A DNA stretch of 64,000 nt from Magnolia sinica (GCF_029962835.1 NC_080584.1:80876862-80940861); one strand, 5' to 3'. Shown: positions 50,814 through 63,419, numbered from the stretch's first letter. The notes: generated by a model not told the origin, from the sequence alone. Program-made: numbers and translations.

Positions 50814-52907
50814 TTACATTGTGGCCTATGTATTTTTTGGTTTGAAAATGAAGTATATATACATGGTTCAAGTTGTAATACCTTTAGGAGAAAGCGGCTA
50901 ATGAATTGATAGCTTGCCTTAAGGAGGACATGGGCTATATATGGTTTTTGTCATTTTTTTTTTTTTCACTTGGATTTATGGTTGCTTGTTGCTTGCATGT
51001 GGGCAAGCATCAATGTTGGGTAGGCTTATACAAGCCCAATGGATTAGGCTATGTCTTGAATGGGCCATCACCTGGAGAATTACATTGCTATAGTGATCTT
51101 AATCATTCCTGTGAGGGATTGAAATCCTTAAGAAACGTGTTGTAAGAAGAGCATGCAACACCCAAGCTCTACTATTTATGTGACATCTATTCGTGACATC
51201 TATTCGATCCATCAATTGAAACACCTTAGGTTAGAATATGTAGACACCACACCCAAAGCAGGGTGACTTCCCATACAACATCTCAATTTGACCCATACCT
51301 AATGCCAAAAACCTCATCCTGAACACAAACTCCGAACCAAAATCTCTCCTTTAAACTAAGCCTGGAGCTGAAATCTCACCCAAATCTTTACTCCATGGGA
51401 ATTCCTCCAACCCAATCCAATTTGACGCAGCACATCATCACCTTAGATTATAGTCAATTTGATCTCTCTACATAAGTGAAAATTAAACTGTTCTCCAATC
51501 AAAAGTTGTCATGGTTGTCATGAGAAATCCTCCCACACCATTCATCTGTTCTAAAAGACCACGATACGATATGATTCTAAAAATGAGGCAGATCAAAAAC
51601 TCTTATGGGCCACACCACAAGATACAATGGGGATTGAATGCCTAGTAATGATAGTAATTTTGTATCAAGATGATATTTGTTCCTATAGTTTATTTGAGTT
51701 GTAATAATTTTATGAACAGCTTCGATGGCATATAAATATCATGGTCACCTTAGTAGTGGACTTTGTTGTTCATACTGCTTGTTGGCGTGGTCCACCTGAG
51801 TTTTGGATCTGCCTATTTTTAGAATTCTGTCTTGTCTTGGCCTCTTAAAACGGATGAATAGAGTGGATTTGTCGCTAAGATCTATATGGTCCCTACTCAC
51901 GGAGATATCTCTTTATCCAGGTAGATAGGAAAAGAGATATCTCTATGCATGGGGTTGTGTACCCACACGGAAATATTAGTGATAAATCCACCTTATATAT
52001 TTGTTTTGAAAGACTAAAGCAAGATAAAATTCTAAAAATCAGGCCTATGCAAGACTGAAACAAGATAAAGTTCTAAAAATCAGGCCGATCCAAAACTCAA
52101 GTGGACCACACCAACAAAACCGTGGGAACAGCAACATCTACGGTCGAAACCTTCTCGGAGGTGAGCATGATGCTTATAAGCCATCCAAACCATTCATAGA
52201 ATTATTACCATTCAGAAAAAATATTGTAGGAACAAATATCATACTGATACAGAATTACTGTCACTGCTAGGTGTTTAATCCCCACTGTTTCGTGTGGTGT
52301 GGCCCACATGAATTTTTGATCTATACCTTATTTTTAAATTACTATCTTATAACTACTGTGATCTTTCAACACAGAAGTGATCCTTCATCTCCATGGGCCC
52401 CACACAGGAGTGGATTTGTCATTGACATACCTATGGCCCCACAGAGATCAGCAATCCGCTCCCTAATCACAGTGCCTTCAATGTCCGTACGAGATCCAGT
52501 CCGAGATGCAAAAGTATTTAAAAATAAAAATCATTTTTCTTAATAAAAAATAATTAACCAGTTACTGTTTTAGCTTGACAGATCATTGGGTATCCAAACA
52601 GCTCACTAGATTTTAGGATGATTATTGGACGGCTAAAAAGTGAAAAATAGCAATAGTCTTATTTTTAGAAACAAGTGCCCATTAATCAGAATTTAATGTT
52701 GAGCTAGTATTTGTAACGTGAACCATTTCTAAGTGCCAGCTTATTAACTGTCATACTCAGCCAGAGTATCAAATAACTGAAGGAAAAAAAAAAAGTAATT
52801 TAGATTAGTGTAATTAGTGTAATTTTACTCTTGATAATCAAAACATACAATCGTATAATACAGATCGTATGGAAATTTTTCAATATTCCAATTTTACCCT
52901 TAATCTT
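50814..52907. other. 3' flank of GT47 and foldback MITE copies
   Basis: 50814-51480 has no supported gene. The 79-codon frame at 50906 is most likely 3' UTR or intergenic. F1-type MITE pieces lie at about 51490-51920 ('aaaatgaggcagatcaaaaa', 'acggatgaatagagtggatt') and 51945-52450 ('ggcagatcc'-type order and 'tggggccccacag'-type end). 52550-52900 is AT-rich and probably the 3' region of the wound-responsive gene. Confidence 0.5.
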
Positions 52908-53210
52908 TCAGTTAGGACCCCAACAACTCATATACATGACTTTCCTCAGCGATTCTACTGACTGCTTCGTTTTCTCATCTCCATCGATTCTCCTCCTCTC
53001 CGAAATCATCAGCATTGAAGAAGAAGAAGAAGAAGATTCGAGAGATGGAGAGGGTCTGTGGGCTTGCGTGTAAGATCGGATGGTCTTCTTGGCATGTTGA
53101 TGGAGAGATCTGAGACCGTAATTCCATCTACAAAACCCCATCTGATCTTTCAAGGCTTCAACAGCTCCGACGCTCGCTGCTATCATCCAAGCTCTGCTCG
53201 GGTAACTCAT
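52908..53210 (-). CDS. Wound-responsive family protein (DUF3774)
   Basis: A complete 100-residue single-exon frame on the minus strand. It starts MSYPSRAWMIAASVGAVEAL and ends with the family hallmark SLRKVMYMSCWGPN immediately before the stop. The middle (WNYGLRSLHQHAKK, Ser-rich SSSSSSS) fits the small plant proteins induced by wounding (PF12609). Those have a conserved N-terminal MSY..R.W..AASV segment and a C-terminal CWGPN. Length is normal (about 80-100 aa). Molecular function is not known for the family. A TATA-like box lies 96 bp upstream (53306-53312). The + strand frame 52831-53073 over the same region is a shadow. Confidence 0.88.
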   Translation of the reverse strand: MSYPSRAWMIAASVGAVEALKDQMGFCRWNYGLRSLHQHAKKTIRSYTQAHRPSPSLESSSSSSSMLMISERRRIDGDEKTKQSVESLRKVMYMSCWGPN

Positions 53211-53305
53211 CTTCTCTGTCTATGTAGGAATGAGTTTTTCCTTTTACGAGTAGGGTAATGGATTGTGAATCTTTGAATGAGATAAGAGAAGGGTGGATGG
53301 GGTCA

Positions 53306-53312
53306 TTTTATA
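53306..53312 (-). promoter_or_regulatory. TATA box of the wound-responsive gene
   Basis: Minus strand TATAAAA in 'ctataaaatgacc', 96 bp upstream of the ATG. A GA-rich stretch is just beyond (53320-53340). Confidence 0.5.
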
Positions 53313-53459
53313 GGGAGTGAGGGAGAGAGAGAGAGGTGTTGATGAGAAAACCGTCGGCGCTTTTTGGTGGTCTGGAAAAACTAGGTTCGCTTTTCCCAGA
53401 TACCGGCGGCTTTTCTCTACTTAATTGGAAAAAAACAAAAGCGAGTCTGCGTGCGGCGT

Positions 53460-53650
53460 CGCAAATGGAGACGTGGATTAGCCACTGATAGGTTTAGTAG
53501 CGAGACTCGCCAGTGGAGTGACGTTACCAAGTTCTGTGGGCCCCACTATGTTTGTGTTGTATCCACACCGTCTATTCATTTATCAAGTTGTGTGGGCCCC
53601 ATTATAATGTATGTGTTATATCCATACCGTTTATCCATTTGGAAAAGTGA
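53460..53650. repeat. Foldback MITE F1, two left-arm pieces
   Basis: 'gtggattagccactgatagg' plus 'gtgggccccactatgtttgt' at 53470-53580, then a second 'gtgggccccattataatgta' at 53593. No complete inverse was found. Confidence 0.5.
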
Positions 53651-53669
53651 TTTTATTTCACTAGCCAAA

Positions 53670-54292
53670 AATGGGAAGCGGATTGGCTGGTGTACTACAC
53701 ACCAGCTAGATAGCTGTGTAGATAGGTGTCGTGCGAATACGAGCACTGACGCTCGTCGAGCTCCGAGTTGTACGAACAGTTCAAAGAAGATCAAAGTTAC
53801 ATGGGTCTCACAGTGATGTATTTATTTTCTCTATACCGTTCATCTCTTTTTAGAGATCATTTTAGAGCATTATTCAAAAAATGAATCATATCCAAAGATC
53901 ATCTGGACCACACTACAAATAGCAGGGAGAATAATTTTCACTGTTAAAAAACTCCTAAGGCCCACCATAACGTTTATTTTACATTCAATCCGTTCATAAG
54001 GTCACAAAAACTTGAATGAAGGGGAAAACAAATTTCATATTGGTCCAAAACTTTTGTGACCCAAAAAAAGTTTCAATGGTAAACGTTCAATCTCTCATTG
54101 CTTTTTTCAACGTGGTCTACTTGAAAGTTAGATTTATAAAAATTTTTGTCTCAAGCCTTGAGACAATCTGGTAAAATGGATGAACAGTTTGGATATAACA
54201 CATACCTCATGATGAGACCCACAGAACTTGCTGACATGAATACAGCAGCTATACAGCTGGTGTGAGGTACACCAGCCAATCCGCTTCCCAAA
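53670..54292. repeat. Foldback MITE F1, full length, nested in another F1
   Basis: Ends 'gggaagcggattggctggtg' and 'caccagccaatccgcttccc' are a perfect 20-bp inverse. Inner arms ('gatcattttagagcattat' and inverse) continue. Flanking text 'ttcactagccaaaaa' and 'aaaactgaggcagatccaaa' is itself F1, so this copy landed in an older one. Confidence 0.75.
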
Positions 54293-54299
54293 ACTGAGG

Positions 54300-55000
54300 C
54301 AGATCCAAAACTCGATTGGATCCAACCAAAGAAATCAGTGGTGAATGAATGTGTACAATTAAAAACTTTCAAAAGCCACATTAAAATATGTTTTTTATAA
54401 TAGAAGTTTTTAAAGTTTTATTCTCCTGCATTTTATTAAAAACCCTTATATCCAAAATATGTTTTTTAAAATTTTTATTAAAAATCCTTACCTGAGCAAT
54501 AAGCAACTCATGCATCTTGCTTGCGCGTAGCCTTTTGGTTTTTTTTTTTTTCCTTGGGAAGTACTTAATTTTTTAAGCATGTGTGGTGGCTTATCTGATC
54601 AAGAGATAAAGAGAGAGAGAGATCTTTTTACAACGCGGCCCTCACTTGATCAAGAGGTAAAGAAATAAATTAGGAATATAAGGTCTATGTTTTGAATATA
54701 GACAAGTCCAAGTTTGATGAATGTAGACCATTGGTTCTGTTTCTTTTGATTTTATTTTTTTTAATGCATGTGTGGCCTACTCAATGAGGAAGATAAGCTC
54801 CAAACATTAAAGTAAGCAAAGTGGTCCACTTGATGGGAGAATAAATTAGAAACATTCAATAAAGCAATAGGGATTTTATGATCAATTTTTGAGTTGGGCC
54901 CATGATGTTGAGCGGGTTGTGGACACTTTAATGGCAAAGATGGATAAGAGAAGGCCCAATCAGAAGAAGAAGTAATCGGGACGGTCAAAACCCTAAAAAT
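54300..55000. other. Intergenic, nothing recognised
   Basis: F1 tail to about 54400, then AT-rich and T-rich DNA with short purine tracts (54600-54625). No gene. Confidence 0.4.
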
Positions 55001-56290
55001 GGTGTATCTCGCAAACCAAAATGAGTTATTCGACGTATAATATATGATTTTGGGTAAGAGAAGTTACTTTAGCCAACTAACCCTGCTATGTCGGGTTGCT
55101 CATGCCAGATTTGTGAAATTTCATTAGATCGATGGTTGAAAGTCCATTTTATTTTCATTTTTACTATTTATAGTAAATTTTAATTTGATCATAACTTTTG
55201 ATCCTTTGAGTTTTAGGAGTAGTGCCCAACATGAAAAGGGCTTAGAAAAATTAGGAGAATAACGTGGTTAGGTCAAATTGGACACTTAATATTTTTAGAC
55301 GAAAACCATGAAATCTAGTAGGAATTATGACCGTCTATAATTGATAAATTTTCTATTTATAGTAAGTCACGTTTTTAGGGAGTTTGAGTTGGAGTTTGAG
55401 TCTAAAACTTTTTTTCTTAGTTTGATATTGATATTTAAAGGATTGTAAATTCATTTTTATTATTAATCAATCAAAATTACTTTAACAACTTTTCTTATTT
55501 ATCTTGGGTTCAAGAACTTTCTCTTGTGAATTCAAGAGTTCGTTGTGGATTCAAGTTGTTTATCGATTGATGAAGATAGTGATCGACCTCATCATGTCCT
55601 TTAATTCCTACGTTAATTGGTATCAAAGTAAGGCTTTTTCCTCGAATCTATGACTTTTAACGATGGTTCGGGCAACATTCTTATAGATAGTGCGCTTGAG
55701 AATTTACCTTTAATAGTGGCAGCTTTCGACGTGGCACAGCAAGAGAATCTAAAAGTCATGTAAGGGCTACAAGCTGTCATCAATCATATGATAAAGGCCC
55801 TAGGCCAGCTCCGTGTTTATGGATATGATCCACCCCCAGTAGGCGTTGGAAGTTGTAATTACAAGACGGTGCCGGCAGTGAACCACAAGATCACTCCTAA
55901 GGAAGTGGGGTCCGGTGATGATGAGGTCGACGACATGATCCTCCAATATCGCAGATAAGGCGGTGATTGGGCAGATCAGACATATCGAGAATTCAGGATG
56001 AGAATTGATCATCCTAGTTTCAATGGCTAACTTCACATTGAGGATTTCATCAATTGACTTTCTGAAGTTAAGTGATTCTTCAACTATATGAAAATCCCTG
56101 AAGTGAAGAAAGTTAAGCTTGTGGCCTACAAGTTGAAGGGCAGAGTTTCAGCTTGGAGTGAGCAACCATGACCCACACAGATGAGAAAGATGAAAGCACC
56201 AATCACATATGGCAATGAATGAAGCAGCTGCTACGCCCACGACTCCTCTCTAGTGATTACAATCAGGTACTATTCCAACAATACTAAAAT
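55000..56290 (+). pseudogene. Decayed Ty3/gypsy LTR and gag fragment
   Basis: 'taattggtatcaaagtaagg' at about 55615 looks like a Met-tRNA-type primer binding site, so 55000-55612 is probably a worn LTR. Downstream, a + frame reads IDHPSFNG, LHIEDFIN, FFNYMKIPEVKKVKLVAYKL and KGRVSAW, the standard gypsy gag order, with stops between. pol was not found. A degenerate CFTCGERARHAH zinc-knuckle-like stretch at about 56850-56900 may belong to the same element, separated by MITE insertions. Confidence 0.65.
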
Positions 56291-57415
56291 TATCGACAGG
56301 TGAGCTATACACGAGTAGCAAAAGCTCGATAACTCGCTCGACTCGGCTCGAAAAAGCTTAACTTGACTCAGATCAAAACGAGTTCGAGCTGAGTTCGAGC
56401 TTGCCCCTGCTCGACTCGAATACTGATCGAACTCGGTTCGACTCGGTAACTCGGTACAGTGTATATATGATGTAGATTTTCTAGCCTTAGTGAAACTCAT
56501 TCACTCACACGTTTTTTTTGAAATGTGTGGCCCACCCAAGGCTTGAATCCGCTTTATATTTGATCCTATAACAAAATGTGACCCTGCAACACTGATGAAC
56601 AGAATGGATTTCTCGAGGAAACATCATAGTGGACCCTACATCATCACACGTGGGTAATGCATAAAAGGAAATTTTCGTTGCTGCACGTCCAACGTACGCA
56701 ACAACTCCCGATCGGAACTCATCTTCCTCTTTCCCTCTTTCCTGCCTACAAATGTTTCAAACATCTGCCATTCATTCAAAACGGGACCCACTAACAAATG
56801 AGAATGGATAATCAGAATCGTCCATCGGGGACAGCCCCATCATTTCTGACCAAAACCCGATGCTTCACGTGCGGTGAAAGGGCCAGACACGCACACCATT
56901 TTAGACAAATCAAAGTCCATACGGTGAGTGGAAACAGGAAACTTCCTTTCCCTCATGCGTACTGAACCATCCGACCTTCAAGGAGGAGAGTCCGGATGTT
57001 TTCCAATAAGGAAAGGAGATAAGGAAAGCCAAGAAGGAACAAGGTTCTGCTATTTCACCGTTTTTCACACAATGCAAACCGCATCGTAAGGGGATTCTTT
57101 CCGCAACACATCTGATAGCTACATCCAGGCCATCAATCTCATGAGTTAGGGGGTGTCGGATGGAAAATACGGACTACTCAGAAGAACCGATTCAAGAAGA
57201 GGTTTACCAGGATATAATCTACCATTAGAGCAGAACTCATCTGCTCGAACTCAGTTCGAAATCTGCTCGAACTCGGCTGAGCCGAGCACGAGCTACTGCT
57301 CCGAGCTCAAAGCCCGAGTCGAGTCGAGCCAAGTACGAGCTGGGGCTCGAGCAGACCGAGTCAAGCACGAGTTGGGCAAAGCTCGGCTCGGCTCGACTCA
57401 TGTACACCTCTTGGC
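56290..57415. repeat. CTCGAGC-rich hAT-like MITE pieces with an F1 fragment between
   Basis: Left part 56290-56470 ('gtgagctatacacgagtagc', 'aactcgctcgactcggctcg') and right part 57225-57415 ('gctcgactcatgtacacctc') have inverse-like ends. They may be one interrupted element or two. 56520-56690 is an F1 right-arm fragment ending 'tagtggaccctacatcatca'. No matching target duplication was found. Confidence 0.45.
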
Positions 57416-57464
57416 CAATGAGAGATTACATAGAAGATTTCTATCGCTTGGTGGGGTCATTCAG

Positions 57465-57541
57465 CTCGACCTCATGGGGAGTTCACATGAGCTCGACCGT
57501 ACAGAACCTTTTCCACACACACACACACACACACACACACA
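57465..57541. repeat. Micron-like MITE right end and (AC)n tract
   Basis: 'cagctcgacctcatggggag' to 'cgtacagaaccttttcc' is the right end of MITE family M, followed by about 27 bases of AC. The arrangement parallels the M copy plus (TA)n(CA)n before arm A. Confidence 0.7.
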
Positions 57542-58404
57542 CCATTTGATTACCGGTCTTTGAATATGGTTTTTACATAATTAGTTATTGAGAAAAGATT
57601 TGATACTCAGTAAAATTGTGATAGATGATACTCAGGCACATAAATTAACTTATAAATTGCACAGGTAGAGTACAAGTAATTCTGTCCAAATTTTAGATAT
57701 CATTATGAACTAAAAAATTAGCTTATTTCATTATCAGACCATTAGATTGGTTGGGTATTTGTTGGATGGTTAAAAATGAAAGTTATGTAACAATTTCATT
57801 AAACAAACAGAGCTGATTATGTGACAGTGGTTTCACAATTAGTTGGTTTATTCAACTTATTCTATTACCAGCATATCTAGCCTTATACACAGGCAGAGTA
57901 TCAAACTATATTTAGATATTTTATTGCCTTTAGCTTATTTTCATTTTTGATATAGAAAATATAGTTGTATTTGCATGCCACTAGTTTCTCATAATATATA
58001 TAAACCTCAAAAAGGACTCCACAATTAGGACAATGCATGACAAATAGGGCCAGGCAAATAACATTCATGCCAGTGAAATTTGTCTAATTCAATGACCCAT
58101 ATCAGACAACTATGATACCATGTAAATAGGGAGTCTCAAAAAAATTTAGATGATTTTTTTTCTAATTTTTATTAATTTATAATTTAAAAAAATACAAATG
58201 TAGAATGGATACAAGCTAATATGATTCATAAGTTAATATGATATGTTTTTATGATACATAAGCAAATATGATATAAATTTTATGGTGATCTGCACAACTA
58301 CACATGTATACATTGATGCATGAAGTTTACACATGCATGTGGAGTTTCACAGACATTCATTCTTTCTAGACAACATGACCCTTTTGTACTATGTCCCTCT
58401 ATAA

Positions 58405-59388
58405 GGGCGTGAGCGAAATTTAGGTGGATTAGGAGGGATAGTATTGTAAAATCCCTCCTAACCCTATCTCTAGGTTGTTTGGATGGCGGTGAATATCAGT
58501 CTGCGTCATGGAGTCAATGATTTCAGAGGAAAAGGGATTCATTGCCTGGTCATTGGCTATCATCGATCACATCCCACATATAAACAAATACCCATTTGCA
58601 GACAGCAATTACATTGCAGATTTCAACAAAGCCTTTGAGAGAAGCTCTTCCTGTAGACCTACCAGCACCTCGCATATCAAAGGTAACGGTTGTGTACCCT
58701 CTCTCCGCCAAACCAATGGTTATCCCTCTTAACAGGCCTTGGCAACTGCCCAAAACAGAGTACAGATGAACAAGCACAATTACTAAATTGTCCTTGGGGT
58801 CCTTGGGCTTGAGGACTCAGGTGTGGAGCTTAGCGTCATCGGTAGTTTTAACGATGCAGGATTTGACAGCAAATGATGGTATGGTCATAGAGAGAGAAAG
58901 AGATATGTTAAAATAGAAAGGGATTGAGAAACAAGGGGTGTCAAAGAGAGTAGATGTAAGAAATGAGCAACTGCATTTTCAAGATGTGTTTTATGGTAGT
59001 TTGGTGGCCATTACTAGTGAGCGTCGCTACTTGAAAGAACCGTTTTCAGCATACCGTCGAGGATTAGACCGTTTTCCCATGAAAACTGGCGTCTGACGTG
59101 CCCTCAATGTAGATTTTTTTGGCTTGAAGCAGGACTCCTGGGATAAACTCCCATCGTTCCAAACACTCCCCTCTGTTACACCTGCTGGATTACTAAATCC
59201 CATGCCCATCCAAACACATTTCCCAGATTGTCCCAGCATATTGCACCCATCCAAACAGATATCCCAAATCGTCCCGAAATATTGCAATACGGTGGAACTC
59301 CTTCACATCCACCGACAACATACATCATTACCTTAAACTTAGTTCCATCCTTTCTAATCCCACCCAATGCGACTGGTCAAACACGCCC
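58405..59388. mobile_element. Pack-type PIF/Harbinger element
   Basis: Ends GGGCGTG (58405) and CACGCCC (ending 59388) with imperfect subterminal inverse (GGTGGATTAGGAGGGATA versus GGTGGGATTAGAAAGGATGG). Target duplication TAA at 58402-58404 and 59389-59391. Arm A at about 30180-30190 shows the uninterrupted 'ctctataaagtagttgg' site. The 984 bp interior includes a captured alpha/beta-hydrolase piece and no transposase. Confidence 0.88.
58550..58850 (-). pseudogene. Captured alpha/beta-hydrolase gene fragment
   Basis: Minus strand, after a stop within the coding text (AKLHT*VLKPKDPKDNL), reads VIVLVHLYSVLGSCQGLLRG, then GITIGLAERGYTTVTFDMRG and AGRSTGRASLKGF, and ends in AVCKWVFVY. This is the N-terminal part of a plant alpha/beta-hydrolase-fold family whose members have (I/V)LVH.YS.LGG and VTFDMRG.G.S.G. 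The nucleophile Ser region and the rest of the domain are missing. The piece is therefore non-functional and most likely taken from a host gene by the Pack-PIF. Confidence 0.82.
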
Positions 59389-61319
59389 TAAAGTAGTTGC
59401 CCACAACATGCACATAAGGTTTATTCAATCATCCTTGAGGATACTTCATGGGAATTGGTCATGAAGATGAGGTCCAATCGATAAGTGGATTGGCCTAATT
59501 TCCATGCAATTTTTATGTTGTGAACCATCGATTTCATAGGTTCTAGGTAATTTGACATGTAATCTAGTGAGTACTTGTTCTTGTGTTATGTTTTACTTGA
59601 GTCCTACATTTTAAATCCAAAACTAGTTTAGTTCAAATATTACTATGTTACATTGTTGTTTAGTTAAACAACCTCCTACATCTATGTCTATAATGTATAT
59701 ATGATGTGACTAGCTTCTACACATTTCTATTGCCATAAATAGTTTCTCAATACTAAATAACTTCGAATATTGAAAGAGCATGGGAACATGTTTAAATGAA
59801 AAGGTATTTTAGGAATTGAAAATAAAATTGCTATTTAATGCACCATTTGTATTTCATCCAAAAGCCTTTTCACGGGTTGGAATTTATTTACAAAAGGTAA
59901 TGGAGGGTATAATTGTAATTTTCACCTGAGCAACCACTCTCCTCTCCAATACATGTAGATTATTACCTGCCAACAATACAGCTATGGAGCTAAGAGCTAA
60001 GTATGGAGGAAATGGGTGATAAAGAGATCATTATTTTCTTCCTTTATGATAAACCTCAAATCAACGAGAAACCTTAAAACCATGAGACAAAAGAGTCACT
60101 AAAAGTAAAATATTATTGAGAATGATAAATAAATTTTTTTTACGAAGTCCTGTCATAGGACTTATAAAAGCCTTAAACTCTAAATTGGTAACTTCTTTTA
60201 AATTATTATTTTTAAAATAATAAAAAATATTAAAATATTAAATAATTTAAATTTACTCAAAAAATTTCACATGATTCAAATAAAGACTTTAAATATAATT
60301 AGATTTTTTTTTTGAAATATTAAACAACCTGAAATTAGTAAAAACCATAACTCATTAGAAAATATTTTTTAACTTAAATTTTAGATTTTTCTACTAAATC
60401 AATTAAAGAATTTTATTCAGATTTTAATAGACTTTAACATCAGCCAACATGTAGAGATTGTCGATAGCTTTCGACTAACGTATTATATGCATGAAATGGA
60501 TAACCAATTTCAAAATTTATCATTGTTGGAAGTTACAGTATGCGTTAGACTTGCATCAAACTTTCTAGCCTGATTTCTTTTAAGCTTAGATTTCAATGAG
60601 ATTGTCCTTGACTTTGACCTACATCAGAAATTTCCACTAGAAAAAACTCGTTCTCAAGTTTTGAATGACAACGGTGCATCACAATGACAATAGCATATCA
60701 ATTTATGAGGGGTCTATCTCCTTGAATTCCTTGAATTTTGCTTCCCTCAATTCCTCAATTTATGAGGGGTCTATCTTCACCTTTTTTTTCAATAATGGAT
60801 TTGCTATCAGAAATTGCCCCAGAGTTGATTGTAATTTCATTCGTTACTCAACATCCATTAAAAACATTGTTGTTATCATGAACATTACTCGTTGATGTAT
60901 GCAATTTATTTATTGTCAAGAAGGTATAAGGTTACAAATTTTTATTGAGTTTGCCAAGATGGCATTAAAGGTTTGCATCTCCTTGTTCAAAGTGTCATTT
61001 GTAATTTATTTATCCATTAATCATTTTTATGATTCCATCCATCAACTGATATTTTAATTTAATTAAAACTTTTTCTAGTCCAACTATTAATCCATTAGAT
61101 GATTCATCTGTGGATCCATCCAGCAATCTAATAGTGAATTTGTCAAGAGGCACTCGATCTACATAGGCCCACTTTTATTATTTACCAATAGATTCTTAAA
61201 GGTAAACTTATTGTTCTACATAAGTCATTTTTTCTTCTTTACTTGAATTAGTATTACCACTATAGGTTTATAAGCTACAATTAGATCTAGTTGCCTGATC
61301 ATATAAATAGATCGGCCAT

Positions 61320-61510
61320 GAGCCCCTTCAATGATCATAGGTTGTTTATTGCCATGAATATATCCTCATAGACTCAGTCAATTAATTAATCAGTATTATC
61401 GTCTCCTGCAATGATCATAAGTTATTTATTGCTATAAATATATTTGTGCCTCATAGCCTTAGTCAATTAATTAATCGGCATTATCGTCTCCCGCAATGAT
61501 TATATGTTCT
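61320..61510. repeat. Tandem duplication of about 85 bp in arm B
   Basis: The counterpart of 41695-41880 in arm A, with 'cagtcaattaattaatcagt' and 'tagtcaattaattaatcggc' as the two units. Confidence 0.75.
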
Positions 61511-62440
61511 CCTAATAAATAGTTAAGAAGCCAAAAATTATTGTCACCTAATCTGCTATTAAAAGCCATTAAACTAAGAGAGATCTCATCATGACACCAA
61601 ATAATATAACATATGCATGCTGGAAAGGAATGATGAATAGATTATTGTCTTCTTCATTAATGATAAACCTAGAGTTCATGATGAACCTTACATCTATGAG
61701 GCCAATAAAATTTAGATGACAAAATCTTATTGAAAATAATTAATAATGTTATTTATAAAGGCCTTTTCATATGTCTTATATAAAACCTTAAAAACTAAAT
61801 TTGTTACTTTGCAAAGTAGTAAAGTTTTTTTAAAATAAAAAATGACTTCTAAACTAAATTAAATGCTTTCACATAACTTAAATAGAGACTTCAAAATCTA
61901 AAATACTCTAAAAATAGAAGAAAAAAAATACAACTTATTAAAACTATTAAGTTTTAACTGATATTTGTGTTTTCCCACTTTAACCAAGCCACATGTGACC
62001 TTATAAATAAGTCCGGTGGCAAATAACGGTGGGCCCCATGAAATTTTTAACGGTAGGCCATTTTCCCTAGGTGTAGTCCACTACTAGTCCAGGTGGGGCC
62101 CATACCTATTCTGAATCAAGCGGGGATTTGTGTGGGCCCTTTATCCAGGTCTATGGGACCTAAACAACAGGATGTAATATTATGTGGACCTCATGGCTAG
62201 CTGCAAAAGAGAAATGAAGAAGAGAGAGGGGGGGAAGGAGAGAGACGATTGGGGTCGGGCCTTGTCACTAATGGGGCCCACATTTTATATATAATACATA
62301 TAGTGGGGGTATGGTAGTTCTGATGCCAAAAAAAAAAAAGATAACGAGTCGAAACTATAACACATTCACCATAATTAGGTCCCACATTAATAGACCTACC
62401 ATCTTCGACCACAACACATAACAAGGGGGTGTTCTTAGTG

Positions 62441-63185
62441 CTTGTTCACTCCCCAAGCATAGGGTTGTGATGAGTAGTAAACTCGGTGAGACCGAGGTCG
62501 AATCCCAAGGGACTGATACCCGTACATTATCTGAAACTAAGTCGAACAAGAACTAGATTAAGATGAAATCTAAATTGAATGATTTTTGAGGAATAATAGT
62601 GAAATACTAATCTAAAAATTAAGGAATTCAGTGGAAGAAAACTAGGGATTCAGAGGATCCACTTGTAGAGATCAAGGAGATCTTATGCCTGCATCAAGAA
62701 TCATGGAAATTAAACTGAACTTACTTGATCTAGTTTTCACGAGATGAAAGGTATATGAATTAGAATGGATTCCATCACCAAACCATGCCTAAAAGACAAA
62801 GCAAACAACAGAATTAAACTAATTACCAACCAATCAACAATGCATGAAGGTTAGGAAGGGTGCCGTCATCCGACCATGCCCAGGAGACGATGGTGGACAA
62901 AAGGACTTCCTAACGTCATAAACATAAAAAGGAAGGAACATGTTTAAAGCTATCGCAGACCCATTGTAATTTTAGTCACAACAGACCATTTAAAAAAAAC
63001 TAAAAATATTCCCATAATCAGACAAATATCAAGTCAATTCCATGAAAATAAAAAGCATAAGCACAGAGTTCTTCCCATCACGCTACAAGCTTCACCTCTT
63101 AGCCCTAACTAAGAGGTTTAGCCGATCACGGGCATGATTAGGCTAAATCCAAAATAAACAAAAAAGAAGAAGAAAAGAAAAACAA
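62441..63185. repeat. Possible LTR fragment of an unknown retrotransposon
   Basis: 'gagtagtaaactcggtgaga' and 'gaggtcgaatcccaagggac' are of a style seen in plant retrotransposon LTRs. The piece starts exactly where the duplication ends. No partner LTR or TG/CA border was found, so the assignment is weak. Confidence 0.3.
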
Positions 63186-63186
63186 T

Positions 63187-63187
63187 T

Positions 63188-63229
<42 letters not shown>
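63187..63229. repeat. (CT)n microsatellite
   Basis: About 43 bases of CT. Confidence 0.95.
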
Positions 63230-63231
<2 letters not shown>

Positions 63232-63419
63232 TCACGTCCAGCCCCAGCCTTCAATCCCTCCTTTTCTGCCCCCGCTGTCTTGCTCTCTCCCTCTCTTTTA
63301 TAAGCAATGAAGGCAGTAGCTACGTCAGATCCTCCTGGAGTCGGAGAACTTCCTACATGCATTTTCTTTACGCAACGCAGTAGGCGTGCTTTTTCCTTAC
63401 GCAAAGCAACGTGCGTAAG

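Larger units (their letters stand above)
57589..62440. repeat. Segmental duplication, arm B
   Basis: Direct partner of arm A (29205-42845). It lacks LTR element 2 and the SINE, and carries the Pack-PIF insertion at 58405-59388. Small indels and scattered substitutions separate the arms. No host gene was found. It ends near 'caacacataacaagggggtg'. Confidence 0.88.

Noticed and set aside
50906-51145. 79-codon frame with a hydrophobic stretch downstream of GT47
   Set aside because: It starts about 90 bp after the GT47 stop, has a poly-T-derived Phe run and no recognised family. Most likely 3' UTR.
62450-62520. Possible tRNA gene because of a B-box-like 'ggtcgaatccc'
   Set aside because: No matching acceptor stem or anticodon arm could be drawn. 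The motif is common in plant LTR sequence.
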